62,836 nucleotides of DNA from Pseudomonas putida (GTDB taxonomy: Bacteria > Pseudomonadota > Gammaproteobacteria > Pseudomonadales > Pseudomonadaceae), in NCBI RefSeq assembly GCF_001941965.1, contig NZ_MKZO01000033.1, positions 1 through 62,836 of the forward strand. The letters run 5' to 3'. Position numbers and translations under genes: made by a program. Below the pieces are notes generated by a model that saw only the letters and a program-made list of their open reading frames with translations, had not been told where the DNA came from and did not search any database. This document shows positions 37,507 to 45,994 of this stretch, piece by piece (the first letter of the stretch is position 1; each line of letters starts with the position of its first letter).

Positions 37507-39750
37507 CTACTTGGCGGGCTCGGCCTCAGGCTTGTGCGCCACACCCACGATCAGCTTCTCGACCTGCAGATTGGCCTTGCGCGCCTGCTCGATAAAGCCC
37601 TGGTACGGCACATCGGTAATCCCCACCAGGCCGAAATGACCATTCTCGCCATCCAGCAAACGCCCGCTGGCCGGCTGGTCGAAGAACTGGAACCAGTGCA
37701 CGCCGACGATCGACGGTTCGTCCAGCGCCGCCTTGAGGAACGCCGCGTAGGCCGGACCACGGTCCTCCTCCCGCGCCACTTCCATCGGCCCCGGCCAGAA
37801 CGGCCCGCGGTCGCGGGAGCCGAAGTGGAACTCGGACACCAGCACCGGCTTGTCCAGCTCGCGCAAACGGGCGAAGTCGTAGCCATCCTGCGGCTTGGGC
37901 GTGTAGAAGTTGAAGCTCAGCACATCACAGTACTGGGCACAGGCCGCCACCGCTTCCGGGGTGGTCACGGCAAAGCGGCCACCGAGCAGCAGGTGGTTCG
38001 GCGCATGCCATTTCAGTGCATCGGAGATGGTCTTGAAGTAGGCATCGGCAAACGAACGCTGGAAGTGCTTGAAGTCTTCCTCGATCTCCGGGTGCTCAGG
38101 GCTCGGCAACGGCGGCTCGAAGCCCGGGTCTTCCATCAGCTCCCAGGCGGTCAGCTGGATGCCCCAGGCCTTGGACAGGCCTTCCTGGTTACGGTATTTG
38201 TCGCGCAGTTGCTTGAGGAAGGCGCGCTTCGCCGGGACGTCGGTGGTCAGGCGCAGGGTGCCGTAGGCCAGGCCGTAGCGGGCTTTCGGATCGTCGCCAG
38301 GTGCGGCCCAGGCCAGTTCGTTGTCGGCGAAGTAGCCGATCAGGAACGGATCGTCATGGTGATCCCGGGCGGCGATGGCCACGGCACGCTCGGTGGCCAT
38401 GGCGAAACGCGGGTCGAACGGGTCGGGCATCGAGCCCCACCAATCCATGCCGGTGCTGATACTGGCGTAGTCGCCGACGATCGCCAGCGGCAAGGTATAA
38501 GGCACGCGTTCGGCCTGCTCCAGGCTCGGTTCGCTCCAGTTGCCGAGGGTGTTGAAACCCCAGGCTTGCAGGCGGTCGAGGGTGTGGGTCTGCCAGCGGG
38601 CGCTGTCGAGAACGGCCGGCGGGCAGGGCCTGGCTTCCTCGGTCGGTGCCGGGCAGGGCTTGCCGTAGGCCCGCTCGAGGTTGGCAGCGTAGAAGTCGAA
38701 CCAGCGGCCCTGGTTGAAGTTGCGGCCTTTCGACGAGGCATTGCCGTCGTTGTTGTTGCCTTCACCGTAGAAGGCCGCCAGTGGCGAGTCGGCTTTCGGC
38801 AGGTCGCTGAACATGGCTTCGCGGCCGGCGACGTAGGTACGTCCCGGTTCGTCATTGACCGCGTTGACGCCAAGGGAATAGAACGGATGGCCTTCCGGGG
38901 TCACCAGATACCAGCGGCCATCGCGCTTCACTGTACGGAAGAAGCCTTTGGCATCGAAGGTCTGCCCGCCGGTCCAGCCGCCGAAGCGGTCCAGCGGCTG
39001 CTTCTGGCGCTCGACGAGCCAGGTCTTGAGCTGTTGCTGTTCCTTGCCAGCCGAGGCCTTGAGTTGTTCGTCGCTGCCGACCTTCTCCGGCCAGCGGCCA
39101 CGGCTGTACTGGCCGTAGCCGTCGATCAGCTGGCTGTACGCCGCCTGTTGCAGGCGTTCTTCGTCCTGCACGTTGATCCGCTCGATCAGCACGCTCTGGG
39201 CGACATTGGGCTGGTTCATTGACAGGCTGATCGAATTGACCTGGCTCAGGTCCAGCTCGCCGCTGCTGCTGGCGACCACCAGGCGCTGGCCTTCGAAGGT
39301 CCAGGGCATCGGCGGGCCGGCGCGCATGCCCTGGCTCAGTGGCGAGCTGGCGGTCAACGGGATGACCACGGTCTGCGCCGGGCCGGCGGGCAGATCGATG
39401 CGGCTGGTGAGGGTCTTGCCGTCGGCGCTCTGGATCGTCACGTTGAGGGTCAGGGCCCAGTCCATGCCGCTTTGCAGGCGCAGGGTCAGGGTCTTCTGCG
39501 CGGACCAGTCCCAGACGCCGGTCTGCGGACTCATGCGCAGGTTGGGACGCTGTACCGGGTTGAACACCACCCGCCGCAGCACCTCGCCTTCGGCCGTCTG
39601 CTCCGCGTTGTAGTGCGGCAGGCTGGCATCCTCGGTCGCCACGGTGACCACCGAGGTCGGGCGCACGAAGTTGAACAGCGTCTGTTGCGCGGCCAGCAGG
39701 GGCTGGCTGAGCAACAGCAGGAGGGCGGTGGGCAGGGTACGGCGCAACAT
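37507..39750 (-). CDS. Secreted GH50-like glycoside hydrolase (beta-agarase family)
   Basis: A 747-aa exported enzyme: signal peptide MLRRTLPTALLLLLSQPLLA, an N-terminal beta-sandwich carbohydrate-binding-like region (about 25-200), then a TIM-barrel domain. GWTGGQTFDAKGFFRTVKRD, FADNELAW (acid/base Glu478) and VLVSEFHFGSRDRG (nucleophile Glu640) fit family 50 glycosidases. Agar is an unlikely substrate for a soil or plant pseudomonad, so the true polysaccharide is open; a self-produced exopolysaccharide is possible. AAGGAGAA lies about 10 nt upstream. Monocistronic between REP pairs. Confidence 0.8.
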   Translation of the reverse strand: MLRRTLPTALLLLLSQPLLAAQQTLFNFVRPTSVVTVATEDASLPHYNAEQTAEGEVLRRVVFNPVQRPNLRMSPQTGVWDWSAQKTLTLRLQSGMDWALTLNVTIQSADGKTLTSRIDLPAGPAQTVVIPLTASSPLSQGMRAGPPMPWTFEGQRLVVASSSGELDLSQVNSISLSMNQPNVAQSVLIERINVQDEERLQQAAYSQLIDGYGQYSRGRWPEKVGSDEQLKASAGKEQQQLKTWLVERQKQPLDRFGGWTGGQTFDAKGFFRTVKRDGRWYLVTPEGHPFYSLGVNAVNDEPGRTYVAGREAMFSDLPKADSPLAAFYGEGNNNDGNASSKGRNFNQGRWFDFYAANLERAYGKPCPAPTEEARPCPPAVLDSARWQTHTLDRLQAWGFNTLGNWSEPSLEQAERVPYTLPLAIVGDYASISTGMDWWGSMPDPFDPRFAMATERAVAIAARDHHDDPFLIGYFADNELAWAAPGDDPKARYGLAYGTLRLTTDVPAKRAFLKQLRDKYRNQEGLSKAWGIQLTAWELMEDPGFEPPLPSPEHPEIEEDFKHFQRSFADAYFKTISDALKWHAPNHLLLGGRFAVTTPEAVAACAQYCDVLSFNFYTPKPQDGYDFARLRELDKPVLVSEFHFGSRDRGPFWPGPMEVAREEDRGPAYAAFLKAALDEPSIVGVHWFQFFDQPASGRLLDGENGHFGLVGITDVPYQGFIEQARKANLQVEKLIVGVAHKPEAEPAK

Positions 39751-39839
39751 GGGGCTGGAGTTCTCCTTGAGGGCCTTTTAAGGGGCCTTGGTTCCGGTGA
39801 TAGACAGCGGCAACTGCAAAAGATTTGTATGAAGGCTGA

Positions 39840-39926
39840 TGGCCTCATCGCTGGCAAGCCAGCTCCCACAGGTTTTGCGGTGCACGCGATCCCTGTGGGA
39901 GCTGGCTTGCCAGCGATGAGGCCCTC
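39840..39926. repeat. REP inverted pair
   Basis: Inverted arms of the common core with a spacer of about 20 nt, directly after the dinG stop and upstream of the GH50-like gene. Confidence 0.9.
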
Positions 39927-39931
39927 AAGAA

Positions 39932-42076
39932 CTACGAAATTTCCCGACGGAACGGCGGCAGCGCATTGAGGATAGCCTTCCCGTAGCGCTGGGTGACCAC
40001 CCGACGATCGAGCAGGGTGATGGTCCCGCGATCCTGCTCGGTACGCAGCAGACGCCCGCAGGCCTGGATCAGCTTCAAGGACGCATCCGGCACGGAGATT
40101 TCCATGAACGGATTGCCACCCCGCGCCTCGATCCACTCGGCCAGCGCCGCCTCCACCGGATCATCCGGCACGGCGAAGGGGATCTTGGCGATCACCACGT
40201 GCTCGCAGTACGCCCCGGGCAAGTCCACGCCCTCGGCGAAACTGGCCAGGCCGAAGAGCACGCTGGACTCGCCGTCATCGACCCGCGCCTTGTGCTTGTT
40301 CAAGGTCTCCTGCTTGGACAGGTTGCCCTGGATGAACACCTGCCGGCGCCAGTCACGATCCAGGCCGTCGAACACGTCCTGCATCTGCTTGCGCGAGGAG
40401 AACAGCACCAGCGAACCCCGCGAACCTTCCACCAGTTCCGGCAGGTCGCGAATGATCGCGGCGGTATGAGCGGCCGCATCCCGCGGGTCGGCACGCAGGT
40501 CGGGAACCCGCAGCACGCCGGCGTCGGTATGGTGGAACGGACTCGGCACCACTGCGGTAACTGCCGCCTTGGGCAGGCCGGAGCGCATGCGGAAGCGGTC
40601 GAAGGTGCCCAGCGCGGTCAGGGTCGCGGAGGTCACCAGCGCGCCATGGGCCACGTTCCACAGGTTGCGTCGCAGCATCTCGGCCGCAAGGATCGGGCTG
40701 GCATTGACCTCGATGTCGAACAGCGCACCACTTTCCGCCAGGGTCAGCCAGCGCGCCATGGGCGGGCTGTCTTCCGGATCTTCGGCAGTGAACGCGGTCC
40801 ACAGCTCCCAGTTGCTGCCGGCGCGGGTCACCAGGGTGCCGAACAGCGGGTACCACTCCTCGGCCTGGTGGCTCGGAATGCCGATATTGACCTCGCCGTC
40901 CATGCCTTCCTTGAGCAGGTCGGCCAGGCGGGTGAACAGGTCGTTGAGCCGGGCGAAGCCCTTCTTCAGCTCGATGCCGATCTCGCGGATATGCTCCGGG
41001 ACCACGCCGCCGATAAAGCGGTAGCGCGGGCGTTCACGGCCCTCGGCGTCTTCGCCGGGGCGGAAGTCGGCAACCTGCTCACAGGCGGCGAACATGAATT
41101 GCTGGTGGTTCTTGATCTCCCGGGCCAGCTCCGGGACCTGCTCGATGTACTTGCCCAGGTCACCCGGCAACGGGTTCTGCGCCAGCAGCTTGGTCAGGTT
41201 CTTCGCGGTCTGCTCCAGCCAGTCGGCGGTGGAACGCAGGCGGCTGTAGTGAGCGAAGTGGCCGATGGCCTTGTCCGGCAGGTGATGGCCTTCGTCGAAC
41301 ACATACATGGTGTCGCGCGGATCCGGCAGCACCGCACCGCCGCCCAGGGCCAGGTCGGCCAGGACCATGTCGTGGTTGGTGACGATCACGTCGACCTTGC
41401 CCATGCCTTCACGGGCCTTGTAGAAGGTGCACTGGCCGAAGTTCGGGCAGTGGCGCCCGGTGCACTGGCTGTGGTCGGTGGTCACCCGTGCCCAGTCCTG
41501 GTCTTCCAGGGCGGTGGGCCAACTGTCGCGGTCGCCATCCCAGCGGTTGCCGGCGAGCTTCTCGATCATGCTGTTGAACAACTTCTGGCTGGCTTCATCG
41601 ACCTCGATCCTGAAGCCTTCTTCCTCGAACAGCTGGGCCGTGGCGCTTTGCGCGTGGCCTTCCTGGAGCAGCAGGTCGAGCTTGGACAGGCACAGGTAGC
41701 GGCCGCGCCCCTTGGCCAGGGCGAAGCTGAAGTTCAGGCCGCTGTTGCGCATCAGGTCGGGCAGGTCCTTGAAGACGATCTGCTCCTGCAGGGCGACGGT
41801 GGCGGTGGCGATCACCAGGCGCTTGCCGGCGGCCTTGGCCGCGGGAATCGAGGCGAGGCTGTAGGCCACGGTCTTGCCGGTACCGGTACCGGCTTCCACC
41901 GCGACCACGGCCGGGTCGCCGCTGCGCCGGCCTTCTTCATCGCATTCGATATCGCCAAGGACCTTGGCCACTTCGGCAATCATCAGGCGCTGGCCATAGC
42001 GCGGCTTGAGGCTCTTGGCTTCGAGAAAACGCGAGTAGGCGCCCTGAATCTGGGACTTGAGTTCGTTGCTGATCAT
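39932..42076 (-). CDS. dinG: ATP-dependent DNA helicase DinG
   Basis: XPD-like superfamily 2 helicase of 714 aa. Walker A AGTGTGKT (residues 62-69), the iron-sulfur cluster cysteines Cys129, Cys205, Cys210 and Cys216 (CTGRHCPNFGQC), DEGH box in YVFDEGHHLPD, and motif VI QACGRLLRTEQDRG. It unwinds DNA, including R-loops and D-loops. Start 42076 (MISNELKSQIQGAYSRFLEA) gives the normal family N-terminus; the much longer open frame upstream is spurious. It is divergent from a CopD-like membrane gene. Confidence 0.95.
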   Translation of the reverse strand: MISNELKSQIQGAYSRFLEAKSLKPRYGQRLMIAEVAKVLGDIECDEEGRRSGDPAVVAVEAGTGTGKTVAYSLASIPAAKAAGKRLVIATATVALQEQIVFKDLPDLMRNSGLNFSFALAKGRGRYLCLSKLDLLLQEGHAQSATAQLFEEEGFRIEVDEASQKLFNSMIEKLAGNRWDGDRDSWPTALEDQDWARVTTDHSQCTGRHCPNFGQCTFYKAREGMGKVDVIVTNHDMVLADLALGGGAVLPDPRDTMYVFDEGHHLPDKAIGHFAHYSRLRSTADWLEQTAKNLTKLLAQNPLPGDLGKYIEQVPELAREIKNHQQFMFAACEQVADFRPGEDAEGRERPRYRFIGGVVPEHIREIGIELKKGFARLNDLFTRLADLLKEGMDGEVNIGIPSHQAEEWYPLFGTLVTRAGSNWELWTAFTAEDPEDSPPMARWLTLAESGALFDIEVNASPILAAEMLRRNLWNVAHGALVTSATLTALGTFDRFRMRSGLPKAAVTAVVPSPFHHTDAGVLRVPDLRADPRDAAAHTAAIIRDLPELVEGSRGSLVLFSSRKQMQDVFDGLDRDWRRQVFIQGNLSKQETLNKHKARVDDGESSVLFGLASFAEGVDLPGAYCEHVVIAKIPFAVPDDPVEAALAEWIEARGGNPFMEISVPDASLKLIQACGRLLRTEQDRGTITLLDRRVVTQRYGKAILNALPPFRREIS

Positions 42077-42175
42077 GGTCTCGGGCGCCAGCAAAAGGCT
42101 GGATATATTTTCAGTGTTTCGAATGAGGCGGCTATCATACCCGCCAATTTCCCTTTGCGCTGAATGGAGTGCCCG

Positions 42176-42640
42176 ATGACCGCCTTCGCCCTGCCTTATA
42201 GCCTGCATGTACTGGCCGCCCTGGTCTGGGTCGGCGGCATGTTCTTCGCCTGGATGGTTCTGCGCCCGGCGGCTGCCACGGTGCTCGAAGGCCCGGCCCG
42301 CCTGCAATTGTGGCTGGAAGTGTTTTCCCGGTTCTTCCACTGGGTGTGGATCGCGATCCTGGTCCTGGTGGTAAGTGGTGTCGGGATGTTGCATATGCAC
42401 TTCGGCACCCTCGACACCGCGCCGCGGCATGTGCAGGTGATGATCGGCGGCGGGATCGCCATGTTCGCGCTGTTCATGCGCATCCAGAGCCTGTTGCTGC
42501 CGGAGATGCGCAAGGCGGTGGAGGCTGGGGACTGGGCGGCGGGGGCAGGAGTATTGGGGCGGATCCGCAAGATGGTGGGGATCAATCTGCTGCTGGGGAT
42601 TGCCGTGGTAATGGTGGCAGCGACCCGGCTTTCGTTCTGA
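42176..42640 (+). CDS. CopD-like integral membrane protein
   Basis: A 154-aa protein with four predicted membrane segments; conserved His residues in SLHVLAALVWVGGMFFAWMV, FFHWVWIAIL and MLHMHFG are typical of the small CopD/YkuD-neighbour membrane family. Function unclear, possibly heme- or copper-related. ATG 42176 has GGAG about 6 nt upstream, better than the in-frame ATG at 42164. Divergent from dinG. Confidence 0.8.
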   Translation: MTAFALPYSLHVLAALVWVGGMFFAWMVLRPAAATVLEGPARLQLWLEVFSRFFHWVWIAILVLVVSGVGMLHMHFGTLDTAPRHVQVMIGGGIAMFALFMRIQSLLLPEMRKAVEAGDWAAGAGVLGRIRKMVGINLLLGIAVVMVAATRLSF

Positions 42641-42643
42641 CTT

Positions 42644-42732
42644 TGAGGGCCTCATCGCTGGCAAGCCAGCTCCCACAGGGTCCGCGTGCACCGCTAGACC
42701 TGTGGGAACTGGCTTGCCAGCGATGAGGCCCT
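42644..42732. repeat. REP inverted pair
   Basis: Inverted arms of the common core (one arm reads GTGGGAACTGGC, one substitution) around a short spacer CCGCGTGCACCGCT-like, similar to the spacer of the pair at 62695-62789. Confidence 0.88.
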
Positions 42733-42748
42733 GAAGAACAAAGAAGAT

Positions 42749-43507
42749 TCAGAGGCGCTGAACACTCAACTCGCCAGCCGCCCCCGCCATCCCCGGCTGC
42801 CCTTCCAGCCCCGGCCGGCCATCGGCCCCGGCTTCGGTGCGATACACCAGGCAGCCCTTGCTCGCCCCGCCCTGCCCGGCCTTGCCCGGTGCACCCGCCT
42901 TGCCTGGCGCACCACCTTCAAGCCGGACCTTGATCTGCTCCGCCGGATAATCCGCCGGCAGCGCCAGGCGCACCCGGCCACCGGCCGAACCGTTGTGGCC
43001 ATCGCCACCGTTGTCACCGTTCGCCCCACGGCTGGCCGAACCCCAGGTGCAGCCTCCGGCCTGGCCATTGCCGCCGTCGAGGCCGGCATAGCCCGGCGCC
43101 CCGGTGCCACCCCGGGCGTCGATGGACAGCTGCGGTGCCTGCAACTGCTGCAAACGCAGGTCCAGGTTGCGCCCCGGTTTGGCGGCCCGCTCCCAGGTGC
43201 CGGCCATGCCGGTCGCGGTAATCAGGCTGCCTTCGGCCAAATCGGCCCGGGCCACGTCGATACGCAGGCCATCCTCGGCCGGTACCACGGAAATCCGCGC
43301 ATCCCGCCCCAATTGCAGTTGATCGATCTTCAGTTCCACCAGGCTGGGCGGAAGAATCAATGTCGCCGAATCAGCCACCTCGACACGCTCCAGGTGGACG
43401 CTGCTGGCCTTGCCTGCCAGACGCAACACCGTATGCGGCTCCACGCTCAGGGAATCGGCCAGGGCCAACGGGCTGAACATCACGGTCAACAGCAACAGCT
43501 TACGCAT
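42749..43507 (-). CDS. Secreted protein with collagen-like Gly-x-y repeats
   Basis: A 252-aa exported protein with signal MRKLLLLTVMFSPLALA. The N-terminal half (about 20-130) is beta-rich and unremarkable. The C-terminal half has Gly-x-y runs: GTGAPGYAGLDGGNGQAGG, GGAPGKAGAPGKAGQGG and GADGRPGLEGQPGMAGAAGE, with two Cys (GGCTWG, KGCLVY). It may form a short triple-helix-like or glycine-rich surface fibre. ATG 43507 is chosen because AAGGA lies 8 nt upstream; ATG 43516 is too close to it. Overlaps the DUF1145 gene by 8 bp, so the two are coupled. Function unknown. Confidence 0.7.
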   Translation of the reverse strand: MRKLLLLTVMFSPLALADSLSVEPHTVLRLAGKASSVHLERVEVADSATLILPPSLVELKIDQLQLGRDARISVVPAEDGLRIDVARADLAEGSLITATGMAGTWERAAKPGRNLDLRLQQLQAPQLSIDARGGTGAPGYAGLDGGNGQAGGCTWGSASRGANGDNGGDGHNGSAGGRVRLALPADYPAEQIKVRLEGGAPGKAGAPGKAGQGGASKGCLVYRTEAGADGRPGLEGQPGMAGAAGELSVQRL

Positions 43508-43775
43508 GCGGTACATCCTTGGGTGGGGCAGGAATGGAAAGGATATGGAAGATGCCCACCAGCAGGATCTGCAACCGGTCGAACCAGCGGTGGCTGCGCT
43601 CGCGCAGGCGACCGTTATAGAACAGCACTTCCAGCAGGTGCAAGCCCAGCAAGGCCACGCCCGCCAGGTTGATCAGTTGATGGAAAGGTTTCTCCGCCGG
43701 CATCAGCAGATTGGCCAGCACTACCCACCAGAACAGCACGGTCAGGACCTTGAACAGGCCCAGCAGTTTTTTCAT
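43500..43775 (-). CDS. DUF1145 family inner-membrane protein
   Basis: A 91-aa protein with three predicted membrane segments (FWWVVLANLLMP, LINLAGVALLGLHLLEVLFY, LQILLVGIFHILSI), typical of DUF1145/YhhL. Its stop overlaps the start of the collagen-like secreted protein gene by 8 bp, suggesting co-translation. Function unknown. Confidence 0.8.
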   Translation of the reverse strand: MKKLLGLFKVLTVLFWWVVLANLLMPAEKPFHQLINLAGVALLGLHLLEVLFYNGRLRERSHRWFDRLQILLVGIFHILSIPAPPKDVPHA

Positions 43776-43834
43776 CCGTCAGTCTCCTCAAGCCGGGGCG
43801 GCCCGCCCGCAGGCAGACCGCCAGGGTTGCCGGA

Positions 43835-44554
43835 TCAATTCAGATGCAACTCGACCCGGCGATTCTGCGCCCGCCCTTCGTCGGTTTCGTTGTCGGCCAC
43901 CGGCTCGCTTTCGCCACGGCCCATGCTGCTGAGCTTCTGCGGCGAAATACCCTTGTTGATCAGATACGTGGCCACGCTGCCAGCACGCCGCTCGGACAGC
44001 CCCTGGTTATAGGCATCGGTACCCTTGCTGTCGGTGTGCCCGACGACGCGGATCGTCAACACCTGCGGACTGCTCAGCTTGTCCACCAACCCTTGCAACT
44101 GCTGCTGGGCCGCCGGGGTCAGCTCGGCGGAGTCGAAGGCGAACAGCACATTGCCTTGGTCGCTGAGGGTGATGACCTCGGCGACCGGCTCCGGCTCGGC
44201 GGCTTTCTGCGAAGGCGGATACTGCGGCAGCGGGCAACCGTTGTTGCCCACCGGCGTGTTGGCCGGCGTATCCGGGCAGCGGTCGCGGCGGTCGAAGACC
44301 CCATCACCGTCCTGGTCGCCATCCTGGGCAAAGCAGATCAACCCGCCAGCGATGGCACCGGCCGCCGCGCCACCACCGGCCCAGGCCGAGCTTTCGATGG
44401 CGCCAAGGCCGCCACCGACCAGCCCGCCGAGCAGGCTGCAGATCGGCCAGGTGCGTTGGTTGAGCGGCGAACTGCCGTCGCTGTGGGTTGCACATCCTGA
44501 GAGCAGGCCGGCTGCCAGCAACAGCGGGAGCGCGGCCTTGGTAAGTGCGGTCAT
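43835..44554 (-). CDS. OmpA-family lipoprotein with TSP3 calcium motif (1 of 2)
   Basis: A 239-aa lipoprotein: signal MTALTKAALPLLLAAGLLSGC (Cys21), a glycine-zipper membrane hairpin (LLGGLVGGGLGAIES), an Asp-rich thrombospondin type 3 motif (DGDQDGDGVFDRRDRCPD) and an OmpA peptidoglycan-binding domain (VGHTDSKGTDAYNQGLSERR, RAQNRRVELHLN). It likely anchors the outer membrane to peptidoglycan. A close paralogue lies about 100 nt upstream on the same strand. Confidence 0.9.
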   Translation of the reverse strand: MTALTKAALPLLLAAGLLSGCATHSDGSSPLNQRTWPICSLLGGLVGGGLGAIESSAWAGGGAAAGAIAGGLICFAQDGDQDGDGVFDRRDRCPDTPANTPVGNNGCPLPQYPPSQKAAEPEPVAEVITLSDQGNVLFAFDSAELTPAAQQQLQGLVDKLSSPQVLTIRVVGHTDSKGTDAYNQGLSERRAGSVATYLINKGISPQKLSSMGRGESEPVADNETDEGRAQNRRVELHLN

Positions 44555-44607
44555 GGGGAAATGCCTCCTGTGTTACCGGCTATTACCAGCACACAGGAGT
44601 AAAGACC

Positions 44608-44648
44608 GGCCCGTGGCACTTCTCAAGCGAAGGGGCAAGCCACGGGCC
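44608..44648 (-). other. Inverted repeat between the two OmpA lipoprotein genes
   Basis: GGCCCGTGGC (44608-44617) and GCCACGGGCC (44639-44648) form a 10-bp perfect stem with a 21-nt loop just after the upstream OmpA gene stop. No T-run follows on the minus strand, so it is more likely an mRNA-stabilising hairpin or a weak terminator than a strong one. Confidence 0.5.
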
Positions 44649-44656
44649 GCGAGGCA

Positions 44657-45355
44657 TCAACGCTGGATCTTGATTTCGGTACGACGGTTCATGGCGCGGC
44701 CGTCCGCTGTCTTGTTGTCGGCGACCGGCTGGCTTTCACCCGCACCGCTGACGCTGATGAAGTACCCCTGCGGCACGCCGCTTTCCACCAGATAGGCGAC
44801 TACCGAGCGCGCACGCTTGTCCGAGAGTTTCTGGTTGTAGGCATCGGAGCCGACGCTGTCGGTATGCCCGGTCACGGTCAGGCGCACGCCTTCTTTTTCC
44901 GCGCGCAGGCGCTCGGCGATGGTATTGAGGCGCGACTTGTCGGCGGCGGTCAGCTTGTCGGAGTCGAAGGCGAAGTGGACATCGCGGATCACGATGGTTT
45001 CCTCTTTCACCACCACCACTTCCTCGACCACAGGTGGCGCAGGCGGTGCCAGCGGGCAACCGGTGGCATCGACCGGGGTGCCGCGCGGCGTGCCCGGGCA
45101 CTTGTCGCGGCTGTCCGGCACGCCATCGCCGTCTTCATCGCCGTCGCCATGCGCCCAGCAGTAGGCCGCCGCCATCGAGCCACCCACCAGGGCGCCCCAG
45201 CCGGCCCAACTGCTGCTCTCGATAGCGCCCAGGGCGGCACCGCCAACACCACCGACAGCCGCGCATTTCGGCCAGTCGGTCTTTTGCAGACCTGCACAAC
45301 CAGTCAATACGCTGGTTAGCAGAACCAGAGGTAAAGCTGTGCGAACTATGCTCAT
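44657..45355 (-). CDS. OmpA-family lipoprotein with TSP3 calcium motif (2 of 2)
   Basis: A 232-aa paralogue of the preceding lipoprotein: signal MSIVRTALPLVLLTSVLTGC (Cys20), glycine-zipper hairpin (GGVGGAALGAIESSSWAGWG), TSP3-like DGDEDGDGVPDSRDKCPG, a Val/Glu linker (PPVVEEVVVVKEETIVIRDV) and an OmpA domain (VTGHTDSVGSDAYNQKLSDK). The shared IESSxWAG and GDGV(F/P)DxRD segments show tandem duplication. Divergent from the DUF6231 gene. Confidence 0.9.
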   Translation of the reverse strand: MSIVRTALPLVLLTSVLTGCAGLQKTDWPKCAAVGGVGGAALGAIESSSWAGWGALVGGSMAAAYCWAHGDGDEDGDGVPDSRDKCPGTPRGTPVDATGCPLAPPAPPVVEEVVVVKEETIVIRDVHFAFDSDKLTAADKSRLNTIAERLRAEKEGVRLTVTGHTDSVGSDAYNQKLSDKRARSVVAYLVESGVPQGYFISVSGAGESQPVADNKTADGRAMNRRTEIKIQR

Positions 45356-45495
45356 CTATTGCTTCTCCATAGGGAAAATGCATTGGGGTACCGCTGCTCT
45401 CGGAGTAAAGACCGCCGAAACCATCTCCGCCAGCAATAAGCCATGACGCGAAGGCCTTTGCCCGCTAGGCTTGGCGGATCAAACGAGGATCTTCG

Positions 45496-45990
45496 ATGAC
45501 CGAGAGCTTTTCTTCGCGCACACCGCAACAGGCCCTGGCGGCGCTGCTGGAACATTACGCACCGCACAGCCTGCTGCTGGTCGGCGCGCGTTTCCCTGCG
45601 CTGGACGCCTTTGCCGCAGCACATCCCCAGGCCAGCATCGACGTCGCCGCACCCGGCCCGCTGCCCGCTGACCTGGCCGCCAAGCGTTACGACCTGGCCC
45701 TGTTGGTGGACTGCCTGGAACACCTGGAAAAACGTGACGGCCTGCAACTGCTGGGTGGCATCCGCAATCTCAACGCCAGTCGCATCGCCGTGCTGGCGGA
45801 CAAGAAGGCCAGCGACTGGGGGGATCGGGATTTCTATTCCCTGGCGCTACAGGCCACCGAGCGCTTCCAGCGTGACGAGCAGGTGCTCGACCTGTTCACC
45901 TACGACGTGCGCGACTACAAGCAGGTCCCGGACTGGCTGAACGCCAAGTTCTGGGCCAACCCGCAAAACTTCGGCAAGTACTGGTGGTGA
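45496..45990 (+). CDS. DUF6231 family protein
   Basis: A 164-aa soluble protein resembling a truncated Rossmann/methyltransferase-like fold (SLLLVGARFPALDAFAAAHP, RYDLALLVDCLEHLEKRDGL) and ending NAKFWANPQNFGKYWW, as in the Pseudomonas DUF6231 family. No SAM motif is convincing. GAGGA precedes the ATG. First gene of a run with the YchJ-like, LEA-like and SEC-C genes, spacings of 4 nt or less for the first three. Confidence 0.75.
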   Translation: MTESFSSRTPQQALAALLEHYAPHSLLLVGARFPALDAFAAAHPQASIDVAAPGPLPADLAAKRYDLALLVDCLEHLEKRDGLQLLGGIRNLNASRIAVLADKKASDWGDRDFYSLALQATERFQRDEQVLDLFTYDVRDYKQVPDWLNAKFWANPQNFGKYWW

Positions 45991-45994
45991 CACG

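Noticed and set aside
37507..39750. Assigning the GH50-like enzyme to a specific exopolysaccharide hydrolase such as PslG.
   Set aside because: The fold family, length and motifs differ from PslG (GH39-like) and no psl or pel genes are adjacent.
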